Origin: Asparagopsis taxiformis
Taxonomy: Eukaryota; Rhodophyta; Florideophyceae; Bonnemaisoniales; Bonnemaisoniaceae
Direction of reading: 5' to 3'
Length of the DNA: 64,000 nucleotides
Assembly: GCA_030407315.1 (NCBI GenBank)
Contig: JALQPE010002164.1
Location: forward strand, 1 to 64,000
The stretch's first letter is position 1. Every line of letters begins with the position of its first letter. The notes below the pieces were generated by a model. The model was not told the DNA's origin, made no database searches, and saw nothing but the letters and a program-made list of their open reading frames with translations. A program made the position numbers and the translations under genes. Positions 51,884 through 63,720 of this stretch are shown in pieces.

Positions 51884-52365
51884 AGCACTGGAATTGGCCC
51901 TGAGGGGCTCAATTACGTGAGAAAACTTTGACCCTCGATTTCTCCTAGAAGGAGTGCTCTATGCGCTCCGAAACCTATCTCATCGTGTTCAGCGTGCCCG
52001 AATTAGTCGGGTAGCAACTTCTCCGAAGCTTCTACGACCTTTCTTCATGGAGATAATAGCGTCTGAAGTTTCAATTTGTTTGTCATACTTTCAATTAGTA
52101 ATTTGAAAAGCCAGGATGGGTTGCCATCATGGCAGAGGGAAAATGTTATGATAAGTGTACACGTGTGGGTGATATGATTGAGAAGCCCAGGTGTACCAGA
52201 TTGGCAGCGGGTGCTTGCTAGGACAGACTGTCAGTGACAGGCTGTCTGGAGCAGCCATGAACAGGCTGTCCTTAGCACCGCCGACGCACCTCGGCGAGAA
52301 TACAAATTATGTAGTGAGCTCGCAGATTCAATAAACGCTCGGTAAGCGACCAATTCGTTTCAACA
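51878..52365 (+). repeat. 3' LTR of Copia 2
   Basis: 488 bp, pairs with 44786-45273. Followed by the target duplication TCACA. Confidence 0.95.
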
Positions 52366-52824
52366 TCACACACGTTTGAATCGTACTTTATACTTAACGA
52401 AGACTTAAATGTTGAGGATGGAATTTGCAGTGGGAATCAATGCTTGATAACGTTGAATGTAGAGGAATCTGGACGGATTGATGTGAATGTTTTAACGATT
52501 GGTGAAGATGTTTCATATCGACTGGAAACGTTTGGTGATAGTGACGAACATTCAGGAATTTTCATCAAGAGTACCCGAGAACAATCAGAGGAAATTTGGA
52601 TAGTCTTTTATCCAGATGTATCTACATCCGGTGACTTTGACTTGCAACGTCTCGACGACGGTAGTGTGAAAATTTCAACAGCAGATGGTAAACAAATTCT
52701 GCACCTCGACCCAGAGAATCATTCTGTAACACATGGTAGAATGCCAACACCGGCTCCATCAACAACAACGACTACAATGCATCCATCATCATCTTCGACG
52801 ACAACTTTGCCGGTTATGAATTAA
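52366..52824 (+). pseudogene. decayed gene, 3' part after Copia 2
   Basis: Continues the gene broken at 44785: TFESYFILNEDL joins to KDSH across the target duplication. Beta-rich sequence follows, then a Pro/Thr/Ser-rich tail (APSTTTTTMHPSSSS) and a stop at 52824. A different frame (about 52785-52910, FDDNFAGYELISFSNANF) also looks protein-like, so further frameshifts are likely. Confidence 0.4.
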
Positions 52825-53153
52825 TAAGCTTTTCCAACGCAAACTTCAACGTTAAAAATCCCGACACCAACGACCCCGCCATTAGAACCGCTCCGACTCG
52901 AATTTGACAGACGACCACAAATTTGTCTCGGACGATCCACGACGGATCGTGCACAGTTTATGCACGGGACATCGTACGCACGCCAAGTCCCCTTCAATTT
53001 CACGCCATCCACGCGATAGGCGTCGTAACGGAGCGAATTGTTCAATAGTTGTTTCGACGATACACGAGCGGCGATGCAGATGGCACCACAGACACGACAG
53101 ATGTAGTCACAGCGCTTGCATCGCCTTCTTCATTGCCAGTTGCTACGTCGCCC

Positions 53154-53681
53154 ATGGAATCTATGCAGGTAACTTCAACGATTTCGATCGCGGTTGAAGA
53201 TGAACGGAAGGGTGTGCAATGGGGGAGATTTCTGCATGAAACGGACGCACCGTTTCAGATTTTGTTTGTTGTGCGTGGAAAATCGGACACCATGCGTGGA
53301 TTACGGGATTTATCCTCAGCATGTTCCAGAGAAACAACGGTTCGTACAGAGTTCAAATTATTCGATTGTCGCGAAGGGTACACAGAGAGACGATGTGAAC
53401 AAATTGGATCAAAACAGGACCAAAACCGATGTCGAGCGTATGCGCAAATGAAAAGGCAGCAAGAATATTATCTAGATGTTTACATGTTTGGTCTGCCAAT
53501 CGCCGCCAACGATGCACAATTTGGGCCGAGATTTGCGCACCTCCTTGCGAAAGACTTTGCGAAACTCAGCGCGAATTGGTTGCTAGAAGAAACGAATCGC
53601 CGCTACCGAGCTCACCAGTCATATTGGTGGTATGTTCGGCCAGAAAGCGTGCGACGCGCATCCATGGGACGACAATTCTAA
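53154..53681 (+). CDS. hypothetical protein
   Basis: 175 residues from an ATG (MESMQVTST). No family recognised. Mixed alpha/beta character with four cysteines, two of them in a CREGYTERRC segment, and an aromatic-rich end (HQSYWWYVRPE). It may belong to the decayed gene upstream, since no clear boundary is visible. Confidence 0.3.
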   Translation: MESMQVTSTISIAVEDERKGVQWGRFLHETDAPFQILFVVRGKSDTMRGLRDLSSACSRETTVRTEFKLFDCREGYTERRCEQIGSKQDQNRCRAYAQMKRQQEYYLDVYMFGLPIAANDAQFGPRFAHLLAKDFAKLSANWLLEETNRRYRAHQSYWWYVRPESVRRASMGRQF

Positions 53682-54590
53682 AGAGCGGCCCGATTCGCCG
53701 ACGCCGCTTCTCAAACGGACGTACACGCATACGAAACGATTGTTCATCTGCTTTTTTGCGTGGTTATGCATAAAATTCTTGAAGGGCTTCGTGGGTTGCA
53801 GGAGACGCACCAGAATTATCGTGTACAGCATGTGCGAATTTTAGGACTTCCGTTGCAGTTGCTGGAGCTCCTTCGGAGCGCGTTGAATGAGATAGCCTTT
53901 CGCAACCATGAGCATGTCGTCGATATTGGTGAATAAGGAGGTGCTGAACGTTACAGTTTCGACGTCCATGAGCATTACTCGTAGGTCGCTGCGTGCACAC
54001 GATGATTTACGTTGCGGGGAATTGATAATTGCTTTCTCAGATAGCGCTGCATTCGCACGATGCAGAAACACAAATATGGTAGATGGTTCTTCCAGCACAC
54101 TGTGTACACCTCATACACTATGAGTAGTACCTTGGAACGAAAATCGTCAAAATTGATCTGGAAAATAGAAAATAGACGGCAGATTCATACATGCGTTTCG
54201 GCAATACTAACAATGCACCAATCGATGTACGATCGTACTGTGCCTTCGATCACGTTTCACACATGGCCAGTGCATGTCACTATTGACAACTGCGCCACAG
54301 ATTGACAACTTAGGTAATTCTGTTCTAATTTTTTTATTCTTTTCTGCTAGTATACTGTGTTATCCGCGGGTGATTTCATATGGGTTGATGCGAACTCTGG
54401 TCAGCCAGTTCGTGGATGGATTGCAAAGCGCAAACGCGCAGAGAGATATGGCGGCGGATCGCCATTTCCCCGGGCACGAAGATATCATGCCCGTCGGCAT
54501 GCTTCATCAAAATGTTAAAATACAGATGTCGATAGTCTGGGGGCGCGCAACCAGGATGAAGAGGCACGTGAGCTAGGATCCCAATGCTTT
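53682..54590. other. intergenic, nothing firm
   Basis: Several short open frames on both strands without features. No repeat or RNA recognised. Confidence 0.35.
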
Positions 54591-55229
54591 GTGGACGGTT
54601 CCAATTCCAGTTCGGAGAGTGTGAAGCGTCTGAAAGTAGGGAGTGCAGATGCAAATAGTGTGCACGGGGTTACATCTCCAGAGGTGATTGAGATATCCTC
54701 CGATTCGGATGCTGAGAATCCAGAAAGAGAAGGGATCCCCCGAGAAGAGACTGCAGACGAAAGTGGTGGTCGAAATGAGGAGAGCCTAGGGACGAATGTT
54801 CTGCAAGAGGAGGATAATATCGACGAGCTCGATTGTTCTACCAACAGAGGAACCCTGAGTTTCGTTCAGTATGACTCGAGTGCTATTGAGGTGATACACC
54901 GCTATCTAGAGGAGTTAGTAGTCCCCCCCTCTCACGGCTTTGCACCAAATTCATTTTCATTGCGAGAACAGCTGAGGGGGTTGATTGATGGGTACCAGAA
55001 GGATTTAGCTGAGAATATCGGCTACCAAGTTCCGAAAGAGGACGGCGGGTCTTGGAGGCAGCGAACGTTCTTCGACAAGAAGGCCATGTTGGTGATTCAC
55101 CACTACCTTGGTTCAGTTGCGGGGATCCCGCATGGAGGTTTTGGGCAAAGCACGCCTGTGTTACGTCGTCAACTGTATTCTTACTTGGGGCATCTCCGGA
55201 ACTTGGCACGCGAGCGGTGTCGCATATGA
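54591..55229 (+). CDS. hypothetical acidic protein with SUMO-interaction-like motif and internal repeat
   Basis: About 212 residues; the true start is unclear because no ATG opens the frame. Residues about 28-38 read SPEVIEISSDSD, a hydrophobic core followed by acidic residues typical of SUMO-interaction motifs. Two related segments follow: AIEVIHRYLEELVVPPSHGF...LREQLRGLIDGYQ (about 98-140) and AMLVIHHYLGSVAGIPHGGF...LRRQLYSYLGHLR (about 164-205), so the C-terminal half is an internal duplication. Function unknown. Confidence 0.4.
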   Translation: MDGSNSSSESVKRLKVGSADANSVHGVTSPEVIEISSDSDAENPEREGIPREETADESGGRNEESLGTNVLQEEDNIDELDCSTNRGTLSFVQYDSSAIEVIHRYLEELVVPPSHGFAPNSFSLREQLRGLIDGYQKDLAENIGYQVPKEDGGSWRQRTFFDKKAMLVIHHYLGSVAGIPHGGFGQSTPVLRRQLYSYLGHLRNLARERCRI

Positions 55230-55402
55230 TGACCCCAGGAGCTTCAAATGATGAAAATTAAATTCTTTTGTTTCAAGTGAGCGTAGCCAGCTGCCCTCCT
55301 ACATGTGATATGATGTAGGGGCCCCTGGATGCCTCCAGTAGCTTGCAATTGTTAGTGTCAGTATCCAGAAATTTCCGGGTTGCACATGGGGCAAATGCTG
55401 AT

Positions 55403-58400
55403 TCAGCCAGATAGTGTGCGGTTGAGGACAGATTCTGGCACCGGGATTCGGCGTCGCTTGTAGTAAGCGATGACTTGACTACGCGGTACGTGTTCGGGTG
55501 GTTGCCATGTATCATCCTGTTGGGAGTAAACATACCAGCGCACTCTGAACCGGAGAACACCATCCAGCTCACCGTGATTCACGATATGGTCAATGACACA
55601 ACTCTCCACACCTTCCTCCTCTTGCGTTGATACATCTTCTTGCGCTTCGGCCGACGGCCTTACTGCGGATTCCGCGCGGCTTGCGTTTGTGTTCACGTCT
55701 ATCATGGCTGGTTCAGCATCTGTTGGGAAGGTGATCAGGGTACCTCCAGGCATGGATGAACTGTCGAAGTTGGCGAACCGCCATGGGTCTTCGGGAGTTT
55801 CTTCATCACCCACAGGGTGTTCTTCCTCTCCGACTCTTTGACTTACGTCATGCGTGGCTTCTATCATCGAAGGTTCATCGCTTTGTTGTGTGTCTTGCTG
55901 AGGGTCAGGGACTACTACCTCAGAAAGGATGTCATAGGGTGGTGGGGGTGACTCGACAACCCTATCCCGAGAGATTCTCTCCTCACTTCTTCCAATCCGG
56001 AGTACTACTGTGTCCTTGTCTAGGGACACCACCCGATACGGGCCTTCTGCAACGGGGGACAACTTGTGGTGTCCATCCCTACCGTGATGTTACTTGCGCA
56101 CGAAGACGTGCGAGTCTGGTGCCAGGTTCTGGCTGACAGGGCGTACCCTTGCGTTGAAGTTGCGTTGATAACGCTTTTGCTCCTTGCTAATGGATTTGCG
56201 TGCACTCGATACGAGGTTGTGCAACCATACCTTCCATCGTTGAAGGTATGACTTGGGCGCTTCGCCAATGGTACCTCCCGGCTCGGGCGCAAGTACCAGA
56301 GAGGATGGGGGACGGGACAATACCAACTCAAAGGGTGTACCGCTGGTGACCCTATGCACCTGTGTGTTGTATGAATAGGTGATGACGTCTGTGAACAAGT
56401 CCCAATCCTTAGGATGATCAGAGACATAGGTGCGTATCGCCGACAATAAGGTACGGTTGTACCTCTCCACCTGACCATTGGTCTGTGGGTGGTAAGTTGT
56501 CGTGAAGAGATTCTCTACTCCAAGTATGCGGCATACATGCTGGAAGAAACGGGAGGTAAACTGCTTCCCATTATCGGACAACAACCAAACTGGTGGTCCA
56601 TATGCCATAACCCAATGGGTGACGAATGCTTTGGCGACCGCTTCGGCAGTGATGGTCTTCATCGGGACTGTCCTTACCAATTTGGAGTAGCGGTCGGACA
56701 TTACAAGAAGGAAGCGGTTACCGCGTGGTGTCTTGATCAACTCGCCCAACAGGTCAATGGCCACGAACTCCAGCGGAGAGGAAGCGGGGAACAAGCGCAG
56801 TTCCTTTTGGTGTTGGCGAAGGCGCACTCGATTGCGTGCACACTGAACACAGTTCTTGGATACTGCATAGCAGTCAACTGCCATGGAGGGCCAATAGAAA
56901 TTCCTTCGCAAGTACTGATACAGTCTTCGTCCACCGGGATGCCCGGAAATTTTGCTGTAGTGTGCAATGCGTAACACGCGTGGCTGTAGCGAAGTCGGTA
57001 CGACAATCTGATGCTCACCCGATGCGGTTCGCAGAAGGATACCCTCATCATCAACCATGAAGGACCGTTGGTTGACGTCACCCTGCTCCATCTTTGACCG
57101 GATGCCTGTGCATAATGCATCGCGTTGCTGTTCCAGGAGGATCTCCGAATGAGTGATAGGGGTCAAGGCCGGTTCGGCGATACCCTCGGAGGCCAACAGA
57201 AGCTTGTCGGAGAATTCATACTCGTCAAGTATGTCCGAGGTCGAAGGTTCTTCGTCGTCAGCCGGTTCGGCAAGGGACACGCAAGGGTCCGTAGTGAAGC
57301 ATGGGATCTCATCTTCGATGGGAGATATAGTCTCGCTGAATGTCTTCAGCCTTGACAAAGCATCGGCTTGGGTGTTCTTGAGCCCCTTCTTGTATTGAAT
57401 CTCGAAGTCGAACTCACTGAGGCGGAGCCTCCACCGCATGAGTCTACCGGAAGGTTCTGATATTCCCATGAGCCATCTAAGGGATGCATGGTCGGAGTGT
57501 ACCGTAAATTTCACTCCTTGTAAGTATGGGCGCAGGGTCTGCAGTGCCCATACAACAGCAAGGCACTCCTTTTCCGAAGTTGAGTAATTGCGTTCCGCAG
57601 GGTTCAATGAACGAGACCAGAACCCAATGGGTTTCCGGTCATCCTCTGGGTATTCCTGAAACAGGACGGCACCAATCTGGTGATCACTTGCGTCTGTATC
57701 GATGGAGAGTGGGAGACCCAAGCGTGGTAAAGCGAGCACAGGTAGTGATAGGATAGCCTGGACCAGGTTTGCGAAGGCTGCTGATTCAGCTTTACCGAAC
57801 GGTTCCAGCTTAGTGGGCATGCCTTTCTTCAGTAAGGCGTTGAGTGGTCCAGCGATGCGAGCAAAGTTAGGGACGAACCGTCGGTAAACATTGCAAAGGC
57901 CGAGGAAGGACCTAAGCTCAGTCAGAGCGGTCGGATGCTGGACATCTCGAAGGCTCTTCGTATGGGCCTCGTTGATGGTGAGCCTACCAGGCTTGATTAC
58001 ATGTCCAAGGTATTTCACCGTATCGGTACACCACTCACACTTCCTTAGCTTGAGGGAGATGCCGGAACGGCGTAAGGTACCGAGTATCTTGTCGACATCC
58101 TTTATGTGTGTGTCAAAGTCCTTCGAGAAGATGATGATGTCATCGAGGTATACCAAACATGTACGCCATGCGTACCGATTGAGGAGTATGTCCAATGTTC
58201 TCTGGAACGTCGCAGGTGCATTCATAAGCCCGAAGGGCATTCGCTTAAAGCGGTATGTGCCTGCGTGGCTTGTGAAGGTTGTCTTATCGCGATCCGCGGC
58301 CGCGACGGGTATCTGCCAGTATCCCCAGTTGGCATCCAGCGTGGAGAATATAGTGGCTTCTCCCAGGGAGTCGATGCAGTCATCCATCCTTGGGAGGGGG

Positions 58401-58535
58401 TAAGTACTTCGGACTGTCATGGAGTTCAGCTTCCTGTAGTCAACACAGAATCGATACGATCCTTCGGCCTTCGGGGCGATCACCACGGATGAAGCCCACT
58501 CTGTTTCTGCGGGTTCAATGACATCGGCGTCAATC
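55403..58535 (-). pseudogene. Ty3/Gypsy chromovirus-like pol, 5' part cut by Copia 3
   Basis: One frame on the minus strand broken only by a TAA at 56090-56092. Reverse transcriptase begins at the Copia junction (IDADVIEPAETEWASSVV) with YRKLNSMT, RMPFGLMNAPATFQ and the catalytic YLDDIIIFSK. RNase H has DASDHQIGAVL and STSEKECLAVVWAL. Integrase has the H-H-C-C site (HPGGRRLYQYLRRNFYWP, CVQCARNR) and LSDNGKQFTS. After the TAA, HHKLSPVAEGPYRV and a C-terminal chromodomain-like segment (VIDHIVNHGELDGVLRFRVR) end at 55403. The order RT-RH-IN is Gypsy. Gag, protease and the 5' LTR would lie beyond the Copia insertion and are not seen. Confidence 0.92.
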
Positions 58536-59023
58536 TGTTGACTCACTGAGAATGGGCCTGGTAGGCCTAATTCCGTGAGAAAACTTTGACCCTCGTTTTC
58601 TCCTAGAAGGAGTGGTCTGAGCGCTCTGACACCTATCTCATCGTGTTCAGCGTGCCCGAATTAGTCGGGTAGCAACTTCTCCAAAGCTTCTACGACCTTT
58701 CTTCATGGAGATAATAGCGTCTGAAGTTTCAATTTGTTTGTCATAGTTTCAATTAGTAATTAGAAATGCCAGGATGGGTTGCCATCATGGCAGAGGGAAA
58801 ATGTTATGATAAGTGTACACGTGTGGATGATATGATAGAGAAGCCCACGTGTACCAGATTGGCAGCGGGTGCTTGCTAGGACAGACTGTCAGTGACAGTC
58901 TGTCTGGAGCAGCCTTGAACAGGCTGTCCTTAGCACCGCCGGCGCACCTCGGCGAGAATACAAATTATGTAGTGAGCTCGCAGATTCAATAAACGCTCGG
59001 TAAGCGACCAAACTTTATCAACA
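58536..59023 (+). repeat. 5' LTR of Copia 3
   Basis: 488 bp, TGTTGACTCACTG...TATCAACA, same subfamily as 50709-51196. Confidence 0.95.
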
Positions 59024-59037
59024 GGTTATGGGCCCAG
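59024..59037 (+). other. primer-binding site of Copia 3
   Basis: GGTTATGGGCCCAG, half initiator-tRNA-Met type. Confidence 0.85.
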
Positions 59038-59440
59038 TGCGCTCGCTCGGGTCGTTTCTTATTCTCTAGCGCTGCGGTGAGTCTCTCTTTCGCGTCGGCG
59101 TGTCTCTTACCTTTCTCGCTTTGTTTCTTCTCGTTTTGTCTTCTTTCCTGCGCGTCCTCCTGCTCCAGTTCTGCGCCTCCGTGCGCTTTCGCTCGCCTGC
59201 GCGTCGCGTTCGTCGCGCTCCCTCCTGCGGCGCCGCGGTCTCGCCTCGCCACCCGGCGTCCGTCTCGCCTCCCCTCGGCTACGCCTCGCCGACGCTCGGC
59301 GTACCATCGTGTCATCTGACTGTCACAGTGACAACATCTACTGCCATCGTGACACAAAAACTCTGTCATCAAGTGACATCTCTTGCAACACATCGGATCT
59401 TTCGCTGGAGCTATCTCGCGCCAAATACAAAAATTTCTTC

Positions 59441-59520
59441 CGGCTCTCGCTGGGACTCGAACGCACGACCGCGAGATTCCGAGCTGCACAGCACGGCTTA
59501 ACCGCTGAGCTACTGGCCCA
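59441..59520 (-). other. antisense tRNA-like module, Copia 3 leader
   Basis: The clearest of the three: minus-strand box A TAGCTCAGCGGTTAA (about 59499-59513) and box B GTTCGAGTCCC (within 59452-59464). The acceptor arms do not pair, so it is not a functional tRNA. Confidence 0.55.
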
Positions 59521-59691
59521 CTTAACGCCAGCATACTCGAATCGACTGCTCCTAATAAAAGACTTGTCTATACCTTTCTCAACTCGGTTCTGCTCTTGTA
59601 AGTCAGCAACCTTGTCCTGATCGATATAGCATTAATAAGTCACACAAAAATAAACTTCTGCATTGGTTAACCTACTCATTCATCTTCAAAA

Positions 59692-59788
59692 GTAAGTTAT
59701 ACCTTTCATCTTTCGGTCAATTTCAAGGTTTAGACCTTAGTACTGATCGGTATAACTGCTAACCTCTTCTCTCTCTCTATCTCCATAG
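59692..59788 (+). other. leader intron creating ORF0 start, Copia 3
   Basis: GTAAGT at 59692, CTAAC-like branch near 59760, pyrimidine tract, TAG at 59786-59788; 97 nt. A (59691) plus TG (59789) gives ATG. Confidence 0.65.
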
Positions 59789-60207
59789 TGTCTAGTAGTG
59801 ACGAGGATCGCATCGAGCCGAATAACGAGCAGCCAGCTCCGAGGCTTCGACGCGACGGTGAGTCTCTTCGCGACCGTGTTTTCCGAAAGGCGTATAGCAT
59901 CGCCGAAAGAAGGGACAATAAGAAGAAATACGCCGCTCACAAGGCTGCAAACCGTTCCAGGTGCTCTCACTGCAACGTATATCTCAATTCCGCTGAGTCC
60001 AGAGCTGCTCATCTCAACGGATCCAGACACAAGAAAACCATCGAGCGCCTCAAGGAGGGTCCTCTAAAAGTTTGCAGGCCCTGTGGTGTCATCGTCCGGA
60101 CTCAGAGTGAGTTCGACAACCATCTTCGCGGCAACCGCCATCGCAGTATTGCGAAGGCCCTGGAAATCACCAAAGCTTCCAAAGCTTCTTCTTCCTCCGA
60201 TAAGTAG
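59789..60207 (+). CDS. ORF0 zinc-finger protein (Copia 3)
   Basis: About 139 residues, two U1/JAZ-type fingers (CSHCNVYL...HLNGSRH; CRPCGVIV...HLRGNRH). The frame is intact although the element is otherwise defective, similar to the ORF0 of Copia 1 and 2. Confidence 0.75.
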
Positions 60208-60392
60208 TTTCTCTCTCTCCTCTAGACACTAGAAATCTAGCTGATTTCGTATCGTTAAACCTTGCTTTCTTGTTCTCCATCCACTTCGCTCTTAGCTAGA
60301 CAGTCTCTATCCTATAGATCCCAGCTTGGTTCTCGACGACTATCGGTTGTCCACTTGGGAAGGGTCGAACAGATAAGACTTACTGCAGAGCC

Positions 60393-63300
60393 ATGGAGAG
60401 TAATACTTCTGGCATCCGCATCGAGAAGCTGGATTATTCAAACTTCCACTCATGGAAGCAGAAGATGGAACTCATCCTCGGCCACCGCGAGGTGGACGAC
60501 ATGATTGATCCTAATCTTCGCCCTAGACGTCCGACAGACCAAGAAGAGCTCTTAAAATGGCTCCGCAAAGACAAGTCAGCTCGAATGGCCATCGGAATTA
60601 CCTTGTCGGATGAAATGCTCAAAAACGTTGCACACACCACAACTGCCTTAGAAATGTGGCAAGAGATCTGCAAAGTGCATCAAAGGCACACTCTCCTAAA
60701 CAAACTCGCTGCAAGGCGCGACTTTTACACAGCGACTATGAAGCCAGGTGAACAGATGCTCGTATACATCAACCGTGTTCGACAAATGGCAACGGTACTA
60801 TCAGCAATGGGGGTCGACATTGATGATAAAGAAATGGCTATGGCTGTTCTCAATGGCCTCCCATCTTCCTTCCAGACGCTGATAACCGCTCTTGATGCAA
60901 TTGGAGATGAAGATCCTACCTTCACATTCGACAAAGTTCGCAGTCTCCTCCTTCAGGAAGAACGCAGGGCAGCTATTTTAAAACCGGGAAGTTCCTCAAC
61001 AGACACAGCCGCTCTACTTTCCAAGTCTGGAAAACAGTTTGGGAACAACCGGAAGAAGTGTACCCATTGCGGTCGAACAAATCACACCGAGCCATATTGC
61101 TGGCAGAAGTATGGAAGACCATCTCGCTCCCGCTCGAATAATAAACCACGCAGTTCTCCGAACTTGTCTCTGGCGCAGGGGAATATTGGCTCTATGGCAG
61201 CCGTAGCCACCGAGACTGAACCGAGGAATGATGAAGAAAAGGAGTACGTCTGCCTTTTGTCAGCCTGTTCGGATTCAGCTAAGTCGGTACAAATCACATC
61301 TACATAGTACATCGACTCCGCTGCTACCTCACAAATGACCTTCGATCGCTCAATGTTTGTCTCGTACCGTTCCGTTACCCCGTTCCAAGTGATTCTCGGA
61401 GACAAATCCACTTCTGTAGCAGTAGGATGTGGCGATGTCAAACTGTCACTACTTGTCTATTGGAAGGCAAAAATCTGCATACTCCGGGACGTTCTCCACG
61501 TCCCCTCCTTCGTATTCTCACTAATATCTGTTAGTACTCTCACGGCTAGAGGCATTGGAGTTCAGTTCACGAACAATGCAGTCCTCTTAACCCAAAACGG
61601 GGAATCAATAGCTACTGGCCATAGACGCCACGGGCTCTATGCAATTGACCTCTACATGCCCTCCAGAAATAAACAACAGCCCTTTGAGTTAGCTTGCATC
61701 GCGTCACTGCAGCTGTGGCATGAGCGACTTGGGCATGTTCACAAAAACGGAATCTCTCGTATGGCAAAGACATCAGCGGTCAAAGGACTCCGAATCAAAC
61801 CTGAGCAGTCCCCACCTGAAAATCTATGTGAAGGGTGTGTTACTGGTAAAATGCCTCGTGCTGCTATCCCGAAATTCTCCGAGACAAGAGTCTCCGAGCT
61901 TCTCCAACTGATCCACACAGATCTGGCAGGGCCAATGGAAATACGTTCGAAAGGGGGAGCTCGATACTTCGTGACCTTCATCGATGATAAGTCTCGCTAC
62001 CTAACTGTGTATCCGCTCCATCGTAAGTCGGATTGTTTCGATGCATTCCAACGATTTCTGCGCCTCACTGAAACTCAAACAGGATGCAAACTTCGTCAAC
62101 TACGCTCAGACGGAGGGGGAGAGTACTTCTCAAACGAATTCAGCTCTTTCCTTGAAGACAGGGGTATCCAACGTCAAACTACCTGTGCCTACACTCCCCA
62201 ACAAAACGGAGTTGCGGAACGCATGAATCGCACCCTTAAGGAACATATGCGAGCCATGCTTCTCCACAATTCCACTCCATTGGAGTTCTGGGCGGAAGCA
62301 CTTTCTTGTGCTTCCTACATTCGAAATCGTCTCACCAGTCGTGCTATCCCCGCTGGAGCCACTCCATATGAGCTATGGTATGGGCGGAAGCCAAACATTG
62401 CACACCTGCGAACATTTGGAAGCATTTGTTGGTACAAACTGCCGAACACACATCTCCAAGCGCTCGATTCTCGTGCTGTTCAGGCTATCATGCTAGGGTA
62501 TGCAACATCACAGAAGGCATATAAACTGTGGGATCTAATGAATGAGAAAATAGTTGTCTCTCGCGATGTCGTTTTCGAGGAGACGAGGTCGAGGAAACTA
62601 CCGTCACATCTAGACATTACTGGAGCTGATGTCAGTCTAGAAGATACCTCACAAGACCCAATGAGGGAAAAACCTTATGGAGGAACTCCCAGAAATGAAT
62701 CCTCTTCCTCCCATTCAGGTTCAGATTCGGACCATATTTCACCTCAGTCACCTCCGCCAACGCCATCCTACAATCAAGATGCCTCGTTACTCAATGCTCC
62801 CCGTAAATCGTCTCGCACCCGCAAACCTCCGAGTGAGTGGTGGAAAACCACTGCACTCGTTACTACCGCCTCCGATCCTACTCCAGAACACCTCCTCACC
62901 TTCACTGAGGTGACCAAGGGGGAGGAGAAAGACCTTTGGATCGGTGCCATTCAGTCCGAGATGGATTCCCTTTATACAAACTGCACCTGGATTTTGGTCC
63001 CTCGCAGTGAAGCTGTCAACCTACTTTCATCCAAATGGGTGTTCAAACGCAAAGATGTTGTCAGTGAAACTGGTGAGCACTCGGTCAAACATAAAGCTCG
63101 CCTGGTAACTCGGGGATTCCAGCAGAAGTACGGTGTTGACTATGCTGAAACATATGCACCGGTTGTCAAGTTCTGCACTATTCGCATGTTCTTCGCTCTC
63201 ACTGTCCATCACGACCTCCATTGCGATCAAATGGACGTCAAGACAGCTTTCCTCTACGGAGACCTCGAACAAGACATATACATGGAACAACCGGAGGGCT

Positions 63301-63407
63301 TTGTCGACCCGAAGTATCCTAATCATGTTTGCAAACTGCAGAAAGCTTTGTATGGACTAAAACAGGCTCCGAGGCAATGGCACGCAAAAATCGACGAGTT
63401 TCTCATT
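60393..63407 (+). pseudogene. Copia 3 gag-pol, in-frame stop and truncation
   Basis: Gag and CCHC knuckle are intact to 61304. A TAG (61305-61307) replaces the Trp codon just before the protease active site, and the protease reads DSAATSQM where relatives have H. Integrase is complete. The reverse transcriptase is lost after KIDEFLIS, where foreign repeat sequence begins. The last 460 bases (62944-63407) are almost identical to 49180-49643 of Copia 2, unlike the more diverged upstream part. Confidence 0.9.
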
Positions 63408-63720
63408 TCCGTCTGTGTTCTCGGAAATGGACGCGGACGTCCACAACCTCTAGTACACCTAGTATTACTAGGCGGACGTCCATGTTCTCCAGTATTTTTG
63501 GATGTCCGCCTAGAACCGGACGTCCATGCGGTCTAGTACGTCTAGTATTACTAGGGCGACATTCATTGTTTCTAGTACCACGGATGTCCCCCTCGGGATG
63601 GACTTCCGCCATGTCTATGTCCACCTAGGACGGGCGCCGGTTCAGAAATTCAAAAATTTCGACCCCAGAAATTTCTGCCGCCGTGCTCGACATGGATGTC
63701 CGCATCCATCACGGCGACCA
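63408..63720. mobile_element. GGACGTCC/CTAGTA repeat element, same family as 11559-11690
   Basis: Starts CGTCTGTGTTCTCGGAAATG then GGACGCGGACGTCCA, matching the inverted end at about 11690. It continues with repeated CTAGTATTACTAGG and GGATGTCCGC words and ends in a GC-rich hairpin-like stretch near 63700. Confidence 0.5.

Larger units (their letters stand above)
44786..52365 (+). mobile_element. Copia 2, nested and recombined
   Basis: Outer LTRs of 488 bp at 44786-45273 and 51878-52365, about 1% different (five changes seen), with target duplication TCACA (44781-44785 and 52366-52370). Inside are leader, ORF0, gag-pol, an extra LTR of a second subfamily (50709-51196) and then a fragment of the 3' end of pol before the outer 3' LTR. 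This fits insertion of a second element into the pol of the first, followed by recombination between their internal regions. Confidence 0.85.
58536..63407 (+). mobile_element. Copia 3, 3'-truncated
   Basis: 5' LTR, primer-binding site, leader with tRNA-like module and intron, ORF0, gag and pol up to the reverse transcriptase. It ends abruptly at about 63407, where the repeat family seen at 11559-11690 begins. No 3' LTR in the window. It sits inside the Gypsy pol (flank CAATC at 58531-58535). Confidence 0.9.
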
